Shown here one piece after another: positions 15,560 to 24,390 of a stretch of DNA of 34,674 nt (position 1 is the first letter of the stretch; every line of letters begins with the position of its first letter). The stretch is taken from assembly GCA_025457665.1 (NCBI GenBank), contig JALOTY010000038.1, positions 1 to 34,674 on the forward strand, read 5' to 3'. Made by a program: the position numbers and the translations under genes. Under the pieces are notes generated by a model that did not search any database, was not told where the DNA came from, and saw only the letters and a list, made by a program, of their open reading frames with translations. This DNA comes from Akkermansiaceae bacterium. Its GTDB lineage: Bacteria; Verrucomicrobiota; Verrucomicrobiia; Verrucomicrobiales; Akkermansiaceae.

Positions 15560-16078
15560 ATGAAAACAACACGCATCATCACCGCCCTGGCCCTTCTCGC
15601 GGGCTCCAGCATCTGCGCCTCCGCCCAGGATGGCGATCGCCCCAAAGGCCCGCCCCACGGTGGCCGCCAACTGCCCCCGGAAGTCATCGAGAAATTCGAT
15701 GCCGATGGCGACGGCAAGCTCAACCAGGAAGAGCGCAAGGCCGCCATGCAGGCCCTCCGCGAGAGGATGGAAAAACGCCGCGAGGAAATGCTCGCGAAGT
15801 ATGACAAGGATGGCGACGGCAAGCTCAATGAGGAAGAGCGCGCCACCATGCAGGCCGACATGAAGGCCAAGCACGAGGAACTCCTCAAGAAGTATGACGC
15901 CGATGGCGACGGCAAGCTCAACCAGGAAGAGCGCAAGGCCGCGATCGACGCCGGCGAGGAACTGCCGATGCGCCCGATGCGTCCCGGTGGTCCCCGCGGT
16001 GAAGGCGAAGGCCGTGGACCTCGCGGTGGTGGTGGCCCCGGCCCGCGCGGTGGCGAAGGTCCGCCTCCCGGTGAGTGA
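15560..16078 (+). CDS. secreted EF-hand protein with three calcium loops
   Basis: The protein has 172 residues with a signal peptide (MKTTRIITALALLAGSSICASA, cleavage near 22). Three canonical 12-residue EF-hand loops follow: D47-ADGDGKLNQE-E58, D82-KDGDGKLNEE-E93 and D113-ADGDGKLNQE-E124, separated by charged helices. A Gly/Pro/Arg-rich tail (GPRGGGGPGPRGGEGPPPGE) ends it. Calcium binding in the periplasm or outside is well supported; the role is unknown. DNA of loops 1 and 3 is almost identical (46 of 47 bases at 15698-15744 and 15896-15942), so loop 3 arose by recent internal duplication or conversion. A strong terminator follows at 16112. Confidence 0.9.
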   Translation: MKTTRIITALALLAGSSICASAQDGDRPKGPPHGGRQLPPEVIEKFDADGDGKLNQEERKAAMQALRERMEKRREEMLAKYDKDGDGKLNEEERATMQADMKAKHEELLKKYDADGDGKLNQEERKAAIDAGEELPMRPMRPGGPRGEGEGRGPRGGGGPGPRGGEGPPPGE

Positions 16079-16111
16079 ACCCTCGCTCGTGCAACCTTGA
16101 GATTGCTTTCC

Positions 16112-16142
16112 AGCCCGGCAGTTTTGCCGGGCTTTTTCTTTT
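16112..16142 (+). terminator. intrinsic terminator after the EF-hand gene
   Basis: AGCCCGGCA (16112-16120) pairs with TGCCGGGCT (16125-16133) around a GTTT loop, followed by TTTTTCTTTT. Perfect 9-bp GC-rich stem with a T-tract, 33 bases past the stop at 16078. Confidence 0.88.
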
Positions 16143-16238
16143 CCACCGCCAGCCGGTTCCTGTCGCTCCAATCAGGAGATCAAGATTGTAATCGCGCCGG
16201 ACCCTGGGAGCGGTTAGACATCCAGCGAAATCCCTCCC

Positions 16239-16676
16239 ATGCAACCCGAACACCTTTGGCTCATCGCTGGCGTCCTGCTCATCCTCGCGGAATTCGCGGT
16301 TCCGGGCTTCATCGTGTTTTTCTTCGGGGTCGGTGCCATCCTCACCGCCCTGACCACCTGGATCGGCCTGACCACTGGTGGCGGTTCGCAGTGCTTTGTT
16401 TTCGGGCTGACTTCCTTCGCCCTGCTCTTCGGCCTGCGTCGATTCGCCAAGGGCATCTTCGTGGGCACCACGGATCCGGCGGTGGGTGATTTGGATGACG
16501 ATTTCACCGGTCGCGAAGCCCGGGTGATCCAGGACATCCCCGGCGGCATCGCCGATGGTCGCGTGGAAATCAAAGGGGCGGAATGGAAAGCCCGTGCGGA
16601 CTCGCCGATCCCCGCCGGTTCCATCGTGGTCATCGACCGCCGCGAAGGCCTCACCTTCCACGTCACCGCCCGCTGA
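16239..16676 (+). CDS. NfeD-family membrane protein
   Basis: The product has 145 residues. Two or three membrane segments occupy ~7-65 (LWLIAGVLLILAEFAVPGFI, ILTALTTWIGL, FVFGLTSFALLFGL). A soluble OB-fold-like C-terminal domain follows (FTGREARVIQDIPGGIADGRVEIKG, IVVIDRREGLTFHV). This is the short NfeD form (YbbJ type) without the serine protease domain. It precedes an SPFH gene by 40 bases on the same strand; the nfeD-SPFH pair is a widely conserved membrane-microdomain module, which supports the call. Cotranscription is likely as no terminator lies between. Confidence 0.9.
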   Translation: MQPEHLWLIAGVLLILAEFAVPGFIVFFFGVGAILTALTTWIGLTTGGGSQCFVFGLTSFALLFGLRRFAKGIFVGTTDPAVGDLDDDFTGREARVIQDIPGGIADGRVEIKGAEWKARADSPIPAGSIVVIDRREGLTFHVTAR

Positions 16677-16716
16677 TTCTTCTCCTGCTCCCCATCAACC
16701 TCACCCACGCATCAAC

Positions 16717-17712
16717 ATGATCCCCATCCTCGCCAATTCCGGAATCCCCTTCGGCACCATCGTTGGTGTCGCCTTCGTCCTTCTCGCGGTCATTGCCGTG
16801 ATGAAAACCGCACGCATCGTCCCGCAGCGTCAGGCCCATGTGGTCGAGAGGCTCGGGAAATACAGCCGCACGCTCGAAGCCGGTTTCCATATCCTCGTGC
16901 CCTTCATCGACCGCGTGGCTTACAAGCATTCGCTGAAGGAAGTCGCCGTGGATGTGCCATCGCAGATGTGCATCACCAAGGACAACATCGCGATCGAGAT
17001 CGATGGTATCCTTTACATGCAGGTCCTCGATGCGAAGGCCGCCTCCTACGGCATTGAGAACTACTATTTCGCCGCTTCCCAGCTTGCCCAGACGACGCTG
17101 CGTTCGGAGATTGGCAAGATCGAGCTGGACCGCACTTTTGAAGAGCGGGATTCGATCAATGCCTCGGTCATCACCGCGCTCGACAAGGCCTCGGAGCCCT
17201 GGGGATTGAAAATCACGCGTTACGAAATCGCCAACATCAAGCCGCCGCAGTCCGTGCAGGACGCGCTGGAGAAGCAGATGCGTGCCGAGCGGGAAAGGCG
17301 CGCGCAGATCGCCCTTTCGGAAGGTCAGCGTGAATCGCAGATCAACGTGGCGGAGGGTGAGAAGCAGGAGCACATCAAGCGCTCGGAGGCGAAGAAGCTT
17401 TCGCAGATCAACGAAGCCGAGGGCAAGGCCCGCGAAATCGAGCTGCTGGCGAATGCGACGGCCGATGGCATCCGGCTGATTGCCGAGGCCATCCAATCGC
17501 CCGGCGGCCAGCAGGCGGTGAACCTGCGCATCGCCGAGCAGTATGTGAAGGAGTTCGGCAATCTTGCCAAGGCGGGCAACACGCTCATCGTTCCGCAGAA
17601 CCTTTCGGACATCGGCGGCACCGTGGCCGCGCTTTCGAAGATCCTGCAAACCCCGGCGCAGTCTCCGGCGGCACCCTTCAGCAAGCCCGGTGGGCCGCCG
17701 CCGCTGGCCTGA
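16717..17712 (+). CDS. SPFH/stomatin-like membrane protein (QmcA-like)
   Basis: The product has 331 residues. One N-terminal membrane segment (IPFGTIVGVAFVLLAVIAV) precedes the SPFH domain (IVPQRQAHVVERLGKYSRTL, GFHILVPFIDRVAYKHSLKE, VPSQMCITKDNIAIEIDGIL). A long Glu/Arg/Ala coiled coil of the flotillin-stomatin type follows (EKQMRAERERRAQIALSEG). The end contains GNTLIVPQNLSDIGG and a Pro-rich tail. These proteins form oligomeric membrane scaffolds and often modulate membrane proteases. The partner NfeD gene lies immediately upstream. The start at 16717 is chosen because earlier in-frame codons overlap nfeD and give no family-like sequence. Confidence 0.93.
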   Translation: MIPILANSGIPFGTIVGVAFVLLAVIAVMKTARIVPQRQAHVVERLGKYSRTLEAGFHILVPFIDRVAYKHSLKEVAVDVPSQMCITKDNIAIEIDGILYMQVLDAKAASYGIENYYFAASQLAQTTLRSEIGKIELDRTFEERDSINASVITALDKASEPWGLKITRYEIANIKPPQSVQDALEKQMRAERERRAQIALSEGQRESQINVAEGEKQEHIKRSEAKKLSQINEAEGKAREIELLANATADGIRLIAEAIQSPGGQQAVNLRIAEQYVKEFGNLAKAGNTLIVPQNLSDIGGTVAALSKILQTPAQSPAAPFSKPGGPPPLA

Positions 17713-17735
17713 GCCGATTTCTTCCCCGGATTTCC

Positions 17736-17773
17736 CGGCCCGTGTCCGCTTTGGCGGCGCGGGCCGTTTTTTC
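17736..17773 (+). terminator. intrinsic terminator after the SPFH gene
   Basis: CGGCCCG (17736-17742) pairs with CGGGCCG (17760-17766), with an inner CCGC/GCGG stem, followed by six T. It ends the nfeD-SPFH transcript and lies before the stop of the convergent esterase gene. Confidence 0.8.
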
Positions 17774-17821
17774 TGACTACGATGCCTCTCGTACGGGAGA
17801 TTTAGTAATTCCCCACCCCCG

Positions 17822-19294
17822 TCATTTTGTGATCAACCCGTGACGGAGAAGGAAGGCGTCTGCGGACTTGAGGACCTCCGCACGCTGGGGCGAGGGACCC
17901 TTGCTGTAGTGATACACCGGGTGGACGCCGCCGGGGAACCAGTGGATCGAACACTCCCGGCCGGCCTTGCGCATGGCGGCTTCGAATTCCTTGGCCCTGG
18001 CTTCCGGCAGATAGCCGTCCTTGGTGCCCAGGAAAATCAAGGTCGGAGGGGCTTTGGAGAGGTCCTGGTGAAAGGGTGAGAACTCCCGGAAGCGCGCCTT
18101 CACGTCCGGCGGACCGTATCCGGTGGGGCCATTGTCGAGCACCGGATACCAGAGCAGGAGCAGGTCGGGCCGCGGGCTGATTTCAAGGTTGTCCGACGGG
18201 TCATCGAGCCCCGGGACGAGTGCGGCTGCAGCGGCGATGTGACCGCCGGCGGAGCCACCGGCACCGATGATTTTCGCGGGGTCCACCCCGAGCTTTTCGG
18301 CATTCTGGCGGACCCAGCGGATGGCGGACTTCGCATCCGCCACCGAGGCGAAGGGCCGCGTGCCATGGACGGAAGAGATGCGGTATTCCGCGCTGATCGT
18401 GACGATGCCCTGGCGGGCGAAATGAGTGCATTCCGAGTAGAACTGGATGGGAGTGCCCTGCACCCAGCCGCCGCCGAAGAAGAAGACGATGGCAGGAGCC
18501 CGGCGGTCCGGGGTGTGGCCTTCGGGCCGGAAGATGTGGAGTTTCAGCTCCTTCCCGTCCGGCTTTTTGTAAACGACCTTTTCCGGCACAAATCGGGGTT
18601 CCGGTGCGGGGAGGACGCTGCGCAGGGCATCGAACCATCGATCCGCCATTTTCGCCGCCCCTTGGGCATTCGGATGGACGTGATCCTGAATGGTATCCAC
18701 CCGCCAATCAAAGCCACTGGCCATGTCCACGAGGATCACGCGGGACTTCGGGGTATCGAGCTTCCCGACCATGGCCGCGAGTGCCTTGTTCAAATCGGCG
18801 AGGTAAGCGTATTTCGGCAACTTGCCGCTGAGGATCACCTGGGCCACGAGGATGTTCACCCCGGGACGGGTTTTTCGCGCGGTGCGGATCATCGCTTCAT
18901 GGGCGGCGATGATGCCGGGGATGGGTTTGCTCTTGGCCTCATGATTGTGACCGGCATGGATGAGAAGGATGTCGGCCGGATGGGCGGGGAATTTTTTCTT
19001 GAGCGTCTCGGCGAGGAATTCGGCGTTCTTGCCGCTGTATCCTTCATGCCGCAGCGGGCCGATCCTTGTCTTCGATGCCTTGGACCCCACGAATTCGACG
19101 GTGTAACCGGCGGCGAAGAGTTTTTCCCAGAGAGGAAAGCGGTAGTTTTCGAAAGTCGTGCCTCCTTCGGTGATCGAGTCGCCCACGGCCATGATTCGGG
19201 GGATCTTCGTCGCTGCCATGGCGGTGCCACTCATGAAAAGGGCGGCGATGGCGAGGCCGAGAGGCATGGCACGGCGGAGGATGGCGGGGAGCAT
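17822..19294 (-). CDS. secreted fusion: SGNH esterase plus alpha/beta-hydrolase esterase
   Basis: The product has 490 residues with a signal peptide (MPLGLAIAALFMSGTAMA). Residues ~30-228 are an SGNH/GDSL hydrolase: GDS40-ITEGG, block III Asn117 in HAGHNHE, and D204-x-x-H207 in DHVHPN. Residues ~238-490 are an alpha/beta hydrolase of the hormone-sensitive-lipase/acetylxylan type: oxyanion FFFGGGWVQG, nucleophile GAGGS348AGGH, Asp426 in GTKDGYLP and His458 in GGVHPVYHY. The usual HGGG is FGGG here. Two complete esterase sites in one exported protein suggest deacetylation of plant or algal polysaccharide, an inference. ATG at 19294 is preferred; ATG at 19267 is an alternative. Divergent from the oxidoreductase gene across 127 bases. 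Confidence 0.9.
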   Translation of the reverse strand: MLPAILRRAMPLGLAIAALFMSGTAMAATKIPRIMAVGDSITEGGTTFENYRFPLWEKLFAAGYTVEFVGSKASKTRIGPLRHEGYSGKNAEFLAETLKKKFPAHPADILLIHAGHNHEAKSKPIPGIIAAHEAMIRTARKTRPGVNILVAQVILSGKLPKYAYLADLNKALAAMVGKLDTPKSRVILVDMASGFDWRVDTIQDHVHPNAQGAAKMADRWFDALRSVLPAPEPRFVPEKVVYKKPDGKELKLHIFRPEGHTPDRRAPAIVFFFGGGWVQGTPIQFYSECTHFARQGIVTISAEYRISSVHGTRPFASVADAKSAIRWVRQNAEKLGVDPAKIIGAGGSAGGHIAAAAALVPGLDDPSDNLEISPRPDLLLLWYPVLDNGPTGYGPPDVKARFREFSPFHQDLSKAPPTLIFLGTKDGYLPEARAKEFEAAMRKAGRECSIHWFPGGVHPVYHYSKGPSPQRAEVLKSADAFLLRHGLITK

Positions 19295-19421
19295 GGTCGG
19301 GAGAAGAACGCAAAGGACCGGCAGACGACAGGATTTTCCGTGTCGTGCAGGGCGGGCGGTGCGGAGGATTTTTGATCGATCCCCGGGAGTAGGGGAGTAA
19401 ATTGGAATCGAATCCTTCCTC

Positions 19422-20531
19422 ATGCTTATGAATCCCATCGGTCGTCGTCGATTTCTTGCCGCCAGTCTCGCCACGTCTCTCTCGCCCTGGATTTCCGCCC
19501 GTGCGGACGATGCCGGGCCGCGGGTCCTGGGGCTCGCGCTTCTGGGTCTCGGGGATTATTCGGCGAACCAGTTGGCCCCGGCCTTGATGAAGACAAAACA
19601 TGTCAAGCTGCGCGGCATCGTCACCGGCAGTCCGGAGAAGATTCCGGTGTGGCAGGAAAAGTATCAGATCCCGGATGGCAATGTTTACAACTACGAGAAC
19701 TTCGATCGGATCGTGGACAACAAGGAGATCGATATCGTTTACATCGTCACCCCCACAGGCCTTCATGCGGAGTATGCGATCCGTGCGGCGAAGGCGGGCA
19801 AGCATGTGATTTGTGAGAAACCGATGGCACCGACGGTGGAGGATTGCACCCGGATGATTGAAGCGGCGAAGGCGGCGGGAGTGACCTTGCAGATGGGCTA
19901 TCGCCTGCATTGGGATCCCTTTCATCTGCATTTCATGGAATGCGCGCGGGACGGGCGCTTCGGTGCATGGAAATCGATCTCGGCGGCGAATGGCTACCGC
20001 GTCACGAACTTCGGCGGCAACAACCGCTGGCGGATCAGTCGTGATCTGGGAGTGGCGGGGGCGCTCTACGATGTGGGCGTCTATGCCGTGCAGGGCCAGC
20101 TTTATACGGCGGGGCAACTGCCGGTGAGGGTCACGGCGACGCGAAACACCGAGCGGCCGGAGATTTTCACCGAGGTGCCGGAAACCTATGAGTGGGTGCT
20201 GGAGTTCGCGGACGGTCGCAAGGCCGATGGCATGTCCAGCTATGGACGCAATGGCCACTGGCTGCGGGCGGAGATGGAAAAGGGACCCATGGAGCTGGCT
20301 CCGTCCTACGGCTATGGCGGTCAGAAAGGTTTCACGCCTGCCGGGCCCATGGATTTCCAACACGTGCCGCAGCAAACGCTGCAGATGGATGGGCAGGCGC
20401 TGGCGATCCTGAAAAAGGAGGCAAGCAAGGTGCCGGGCGAGATGGGCCGACGCGATATCTTCGTGATCCGAGGGATCATGGCAGCTGCGGAGTCCGGCAA
20501 GGCTCACGAGTTCGGGAGCTTTCCGGGATGA
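19422..20531 (+). CDS. Tat-exported Gfo/Idh/MocA-family oxidoreductase
   Basis: The product has 369 residues. The N-terminus has a twin-arginine signal (IGRRRFLAASLATSLSPWISARA), so the folded cofactor-bearing enzyme is probably exported. The Rossmann part starts LGLALLGLGDYSANQLAPAL; the family motif C-E132-K-P-M follows TPTGLHAEYAIRAAKAGKH. The C-terminal domain has the conserved GALYD217VGVYAVQ pattern. Overall it resembles glucose-fructose oxidoreductases. Sugar substrate is unknown. It is transcribed away from the secreted esterase fusion; a shared role in carbohydrate processing is plausible but unproven. ATG at 19428 is an alternative start. Confidence 0.92.
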   Translation: MLMNPIGRRRFLAASLATSLSPWISARADDAGPRVLGLALLGLGDYSANQLAPALMKTKHVKLRGIVTGSPEKIPVWQEKYQIPDGNVYNYENFDRIVDNKEIDIVYIVTPTGLHAEYAIRAAKAGKHVICEKPMAPTVEDCTRMIEAAKAAGVTLQMGYRLHWDPFHLHFMECARDGRFGAWKSISAANGYRVTNFGGNNRWRISRDLGVAGALYDVGVYAVQGQLYTAGQLPVRVTATRNTERPEIFTEVPETYEWVLEFADGRKADGMSSYGRNGHWLRAEMEKGPMELAPSYGYGGQKGFTPAGPMDFQHVPQQTLQMDGQALAILKKEASKVPGEMGRRDIFVIRGIMAAAESGKAHEFGSFPG

Positions 20532-20555
20532 GACGGAGAGAAAATGTGAGATAAG

Positions 20556-20574
20556 CCCCGCGGCTGTCGCGGGG
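20556..20574. other. GC-rich hairpin between convergent genes
   Basis: CCCCGCG (20556-20562) and CGCGGGG (20568-20574) with a GCTGT loop lie between the stop of the oxidoreductase (20531) and that of ppk1 (20588). No T-run on either strand, so at best a weak bidirectional terminator. Confidence 0.45.
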
Positions 20575-20587
20575 TGAGGCGGGACAT

Positions 20588-22684
20588 TCAGGTTTCGTGC
20601 GGCAGGTGCGGCTCGAAGCGCATCGCGCGTTCGTGCTCGCGGGCCTTGGCGGTGCGGCGTGCTTCACGATAGAACTGCTCCTGGGCGCGGAAGGGTTTTT
20701 CGCCGGGAGCGGGGCTGAGTTTCTGCGAGCTGCCATCGGCGAGGATGCGTGAGGCCTGGGTGTTGTCGCGGAAGAGGGTTTCGAGGATTTTCATCAGTCG
20801 GCGGCGGGCGCGGGCGTCCTCGATGGGGATCATGAGTTCGACACGGCGATCAAGGTTGCGGCCCATCCAGTCGGCCGAAGCGATGAAGATTTCCGGATCG
20901 CCATCGTTGAGGAAGGAGAAGATGCGGGCGTGTTCGAGGAAGCGGTCGATGACGGAAATGACGGTGATGTTTTTCTGTTTCTTCGAGGTGCCGGGCTTCA
21001 GGCAGCAGATGCCGCGGACGTTGAGGAGGATTTCGACTCCGGCGGCGGAGGCATCGTAGAGGGCGGCGATGATGTCAGGGTCCTGGAGGGAGTTGACCTT
21101 GGCGAGGATGCGTGCGGGCTGGCCGCGGCGGGCGCGCTCGGCCTCGGAGGCGATGAGGGAGAGCAGGCGTGGCTTCATTTCCGTGGGCGCGGGGACGAGG
21201 CGCTGGAAACGGAGGAGCTTGGAACGGCCGGTGACGGCATTGAAGAACAGCGAGGCATCCGCGCCGTATTCGGGGCGGCAGGTGAGCAGGGAGATATCGG
21301 TGTAAAGGCGGGCGGTGGATTCGTTGTAGTTGCCGGTGCCGAGGTGGACGTAACGGCGCAAGCGGCCGGCCTCGCGGCGGACGATCATGCAGATCTTGGC
21401 GTGGGTCTTGAGGCCCTTGACGCCGTAAACAATCTGGACGCCCGCGCGCTGGAGTTCTTCGGCGCGGTTGAGGTTGCGGGCTTCATCGAAGCGGGCCTTG
21501 AGTTCGACGAGGACGGTGACGTGCTTGCCGTTTTCCGCGGCGCGGATGAGGGCATCGATGATGCGGGAGTTCCGGGCGGTGCGGTAGAGGACTTGTTTGA
21601 TGGAGAGCACGTCGGGATCGACGGCGGCTTCATCGAGCATGCGGAGGATGGGTTCGAAGCTCTCGTAGGGATGATGGAGCAGCACATCGCGGCGGGCGAT
21701 GGCCTCGAAGACGGTTTCGGCGGGCGAGATATCCGGCGAGGCCTGGGCCGGCCAATCGGGGTCGCGCAGGTGGTCGAAACCCGGGGTGAAGGCGAGGTCC
21801 ATGAGCGCGGCAAGGCCGATGGGGCCGGGGCAACGGTAGGTTTCCTCGGTTCCGGTGGCGCAGACCTGGTGGACGACCTTGGCAAGTTCGCGGGACATGC
21901 GCGGGCCGAGTTCGATGCGGATGGTATCGGCGGTTTTGCGGGCGGCGAGGACGTCTTCCATTTCCCCGGCGAGGTCGATGGCGTCTTCTTCCTGGACGGC
22001 GATGTCGCCATTGCGGGTGACGCGGAAGGTCGCGGTGGCGGCGACGGTTTCTCCGGGGAAAAGGGAACCGATGTGGCGCGCGGCGAGGTCCTCGATCCAC
22101 ACGAAGGACTGGGCTTCGCCCGGGGTTTCCACGGCGACGCGGCGGCCGAGGGATTCCGGGAGTGGGATGAGGACGTGGCGCGTGGAGCCGGTGTCATCGC
22201 AAGTCAGGCGGGCGATGAGGATGAGCTGAAGCGCGGGAATGAGGGGCGGGGAGGAATCGGGATCGATGGCCAGCGGCGTGAGAAGCGGGCCGATGTTAGA
22301 GTGGAAATACGTGGCGAGCTGTTCCTGGGTGGCGGCGGGCAGGGCGGAAAGACGGGGCAGGGTGAGGCCGAGCGGGGCAAGTGCGCCGAGGAGTTCATCG
22401 AGCAAGCGGTATTGATCCTCCATGAATCGCAGCAGTCGGCGGCGGATGGCCTGCAGTTGCTGGACGGGGGTTTGCCCGGAGGGATCACGGCGCTGGCGGG
22501 CGCTGCGGCGCATCAGCGTGAGGCTGCCGACGCGGACTTGGAAGAATTCATCGAGATTCGAGGCGGTGATGGCGAGGAATTTGACCCGTTCGAGCAGCGG
22601 CAGGCCGGGGTTCTGGGCTTGTTCGAGGACGCGCTGGTTGAACTCGATCCAGGAGAGTTCGCGATTGACGTAGGGCATGGACAT
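20588..22684 (-). CDS. ppk1: polyphosphate kinase 1
   Basis: PPK1 makes polyphosphate from ATP reversibly. The product has 698 residues, normal length. N domain: MSMPYVNRELSWIEFNQRVL and FLAITASNLDEFFQVRVGSL. Middle: LLHHPYESFEPI and SIKQVLYRTARNSRI. Catalytic histidines: His428 in GLKTHAKI, the phospho-acceptor equivalent, and His585 in DRFLEHARIF. Also seen are VHLGTGNYNESTARLYTD and ADWMGRNLDRRVELMIPI. All hallmarks are intact. It lies 41 bases after the Ppx-like gene on the same strand, so the two are probably one transcript. ATG codons at 22684 and 22678 are both possible. Confidence 0.97.
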   Translation of the reverse strand: MSMPYVNRELSWIEFNQRVLEQAQNPGLPLLERVKFLAITASNLDEFFQVRVGSLTLMRRSARQRRDPSGQTPVQQLQAIRRRLLRFMEDQYRLLDELLGALAPLGLTLPRLSALPAATQEQLATYFHSNIGPLLTPLAIDPDSSPPLIPALQLILIARLTCDDTGSTRHVLIPLPESLGRRVAVETPGEAQSFVWIEDLAARHIGSLFPGETVAATATFRVTRNGDIAVQEEDAIDLAGEMEDVLAARKTADTIRIELGPRMSRELAKVVHQVCATGTEETYRCPGPIGLAALMDLAFTPGFDHLRDPDWPAQASPDISPAETVFEAIARRDVLLHHPYESFEPILRMLDEAAVDPDVLSIKQVLYRTARNSRIIDALIRAAENGKHVTVLVELKARFDEARNLNRAEELQRAGVQIVYGVKGLKTHAKICMIVRREAGRLRRYVHLGTGNYNESTARLYTDISLLTCRPEYGADASLFFNAVTGRSKLLRFQRLVPAPTEMKPRLLSLIASEAERARRGQPARILAKVNSLQDPDIIAALYDASAAGVEILLNVRGICCLKPGTSKKQKNITVISVIDRFLEHARIFSFLNDGDPEIFIASADWMGRNLDRRVELMIPIEDARARRRLMKILETLFRDNTQASRILADGSSQKLSPAPGEKPFRAQEQFYREARRTAKAREHERAMRFEPHLPHET

Positions 22685-22725
22685 GACGGCCGGGGAGTGG
22701 GGAAAGTGTTCTTTAAACGGGGATT

Positions 22726-24267
22726 TCAGGCGGGATCTTCGATGTGAACTTCGAGGCCGAAGACTTCCTGGAAGAGGTCGCCCTTGCCATGCATGGCGAG
22801 GCGTTCCACGGCGACATCGGTCACGCCGGGAAGCCGGAGGTGGAGTGAGCGCGGGGTGGTGGTGACTTCGATGTCGCGCACGCGCTGGTCATGGGTGCGT
22901 TCGAGGGCATCAGCCACGCGGAGGATGGCGGAGAGTTTGCTTACCCGGATTCGTTCCGAGTTCGGCAGGGCGGCATAGGTCGGGTGGTCGAGCCGCGGCC
23001 CGGAATGGCGGTGGTAGCGGGCAATGAGCGCGATCAGCGTGACGTCGAGCCGGTCGAGCCCGAAGATTTCGCTATTGAGGATGAGGTATTCGGAGTGCTT
23101 GTGGTGGGCGCGCGGACTGACGAAGGTGCCGACCTCGTGAAGGATGGCCGCCACGTGGAGGAGCAGGGCATCGTGAATGCCCATGCCGTGGAGGTGGGCG
23201 AGTTTTTCGAAGAGGTGGAGGGAAATGCGGGCGACGTGCTCGCCATGCCGGGGGTCGGATTGATAGCGCGCGGCAAGGATGCGGGCGGAGCGGAGGACTT
23301 CCTGATCGAGCGAATCGGTGAGACCCGAGGAAACCAGCAGGTCGCACAAGAGGCCTTTTTCGTATTCGGAATAGGGGATGTGGATTTCCGTGAGACCGAG
23401 CGTCTCGGCGATGGCGAGATTGATCTCAAGGGCCGGGACGAGGGCTTCGGCGGTCTGATAGTCGATGCGGAAATGTTGGACGAGATCGAGGTCGCTCATG
23501 TCCGCGGCCTGTTCGGAGACGCGGCGGAGGTTTTTGAGGGAACAATTGCCGCGGGAATCGGTGAGGAAGGGCGCGACCTGTTGGATTTCATAACCGATGG
23601 CGACGAGGGCGTCCGGCGGGGTGTCACGGTAGTCGAAGCGGAGCTGGGCGAGATTGGCCGAACCGCTTTCGCGGATCACGCGCAGCAGGGCGGGGCCGCC
23701 ATTGTGCGAGCCCTCGATGGCCTCCCGGGTGCGGTGGGTGCCCATGCGGTAGGAGGTGTAGCGGCTGATGGAACCTTTCTCGAAGAGCAGGGCGCGGGTG
23801 TTTCCGGGGCCGACGTGGATGACCAGCGCGCGGGGCCGCTTCATGGGCGGGCTGTCCTTGAGGCGGCGGCGGGTTTTCAGGTAAATGAGACGGGTCATTT
23901 CCCCATCATCGATGGGGCTGATGGCCAGGCCGCAGGCGATTTGCAGGCGGTTGAGGAAGCGGTCGTGATTGGTGGCCTCGATGAGGATGTTGGTGGCCAC
24001 GGCGCGGACTTGGGGGCCGAGGCTGATACCGGATTCCGCGGCGGTGGCGGCAAAACCGCGGAGGATGGTGACGATGCGTTCGGTGGTTTCCGCCGTGACG
24101 CCGCCGTGGCGGAAAATGTCGCGGGCGAGGGGGGCGGGTTGTTCGAGGAAATCGACCGGGCTGTGCGAGCCGTCCGGCAGGGTGTCCGCGAGCAGCATGG
24201 ACACGGAGCCGGCACCGATGTGAATGACGGCGGTGGGCGAGGATTCAGCGGGAGAAACGGAGCTCAC
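22726..24267 (-). CDS. Ppx/GppA-family protein with HD-like C-terminal domain; altered phosphate loops
   Basis: The product has 513 residues in the usual layout: two actin-like domains (~10-310), then an HD-like helical domain (~330-490) with LLHVAAILHEVGTFV and HHKHSEYLI. Family members hydrolyse exopolyphosphate or pppGpp. In active members phosphate loop 1 reads like DIGSNS and loop 2 like DIGGGSTE. Here they read IHIGAGS (15-21) and HVGPGNTR (151-158), so both Asp positions are His. The catalytic Glu region is kept as DGEMTRLIYL (Glu123). Activity may be lost or changed; a regulatory role beside PPK1 is possible. Same strand as ppk1, divergent from PPK2. Confidence 0.88.
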   Translation of the reverse strand: MSSVSPAESSPTAVIHIGAGSVSMLLADTLPDGSHSPVDFLEQPAPLARDIFRHGGVTAETTERIVTILRGFAATAAESGISLGPQVRAVATNILIEATNHDRFLNRLQIACGLAISPIDDGEMTRLIYLKTRRRLKDSPPMKRPRALVIHVGPGNTRALLFEKGSISRYTSYRMGTHRTREAIEGSHNGGPALLRVIRESGSANLAQLRFDYRDTPPDALVAIGYEIQQVAPFLTDSRGNCSLKNLRRVSEQAADMSDLDLVQHFRIDYQTAEALVPALEINLAIAETLGLTEIHIPYSEYEKGLLCDLLVSSGLTDSLDQEVLRSARILAARYQSDPRHGEHVARISLHLFEKLAHLHGMGIHDALLLHVAAILHEVGTFVSPRAHHKHSEYLILNSEIFGLDRLDVTLIALIARYHRHSGPRLDHPTYAALPNSERIRVSKLSAILRVADALERTHDQRVRDIEVTTTPRSLHLRLPGVTDVAVERLAMHGKGDLFQEVFGLEVHIEDPA

Positions 24268-24390
24268 GCGGGCAGCTTGTCGAGCGGCGAGGCGGGCGCA
24301 ATGCCGAAAGTCGCGGGGAGGGGAGCGAGTGTCGGGGATTTTCCAAGTTTGCCCTTTTCAATCGGGCGGGGTGCCGGGAGCATGCGGGCG

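Noticed and set aside
20930..22747. 605-codon + strand open frame opposite ppk1
   Set aside because: It is the shadow of a verified GC-rich gene; the sequence is low-complexity Gly/Glu/Asp/Val with no motif.
22891..24390. Long open frame on the + strand leading into PPK2
   Set aside because: It is antisense to the Ppx-like gene, Gly/Asp/Glu-rich as expected of a mirror frame, and only the part from 24391 matches a protein family.
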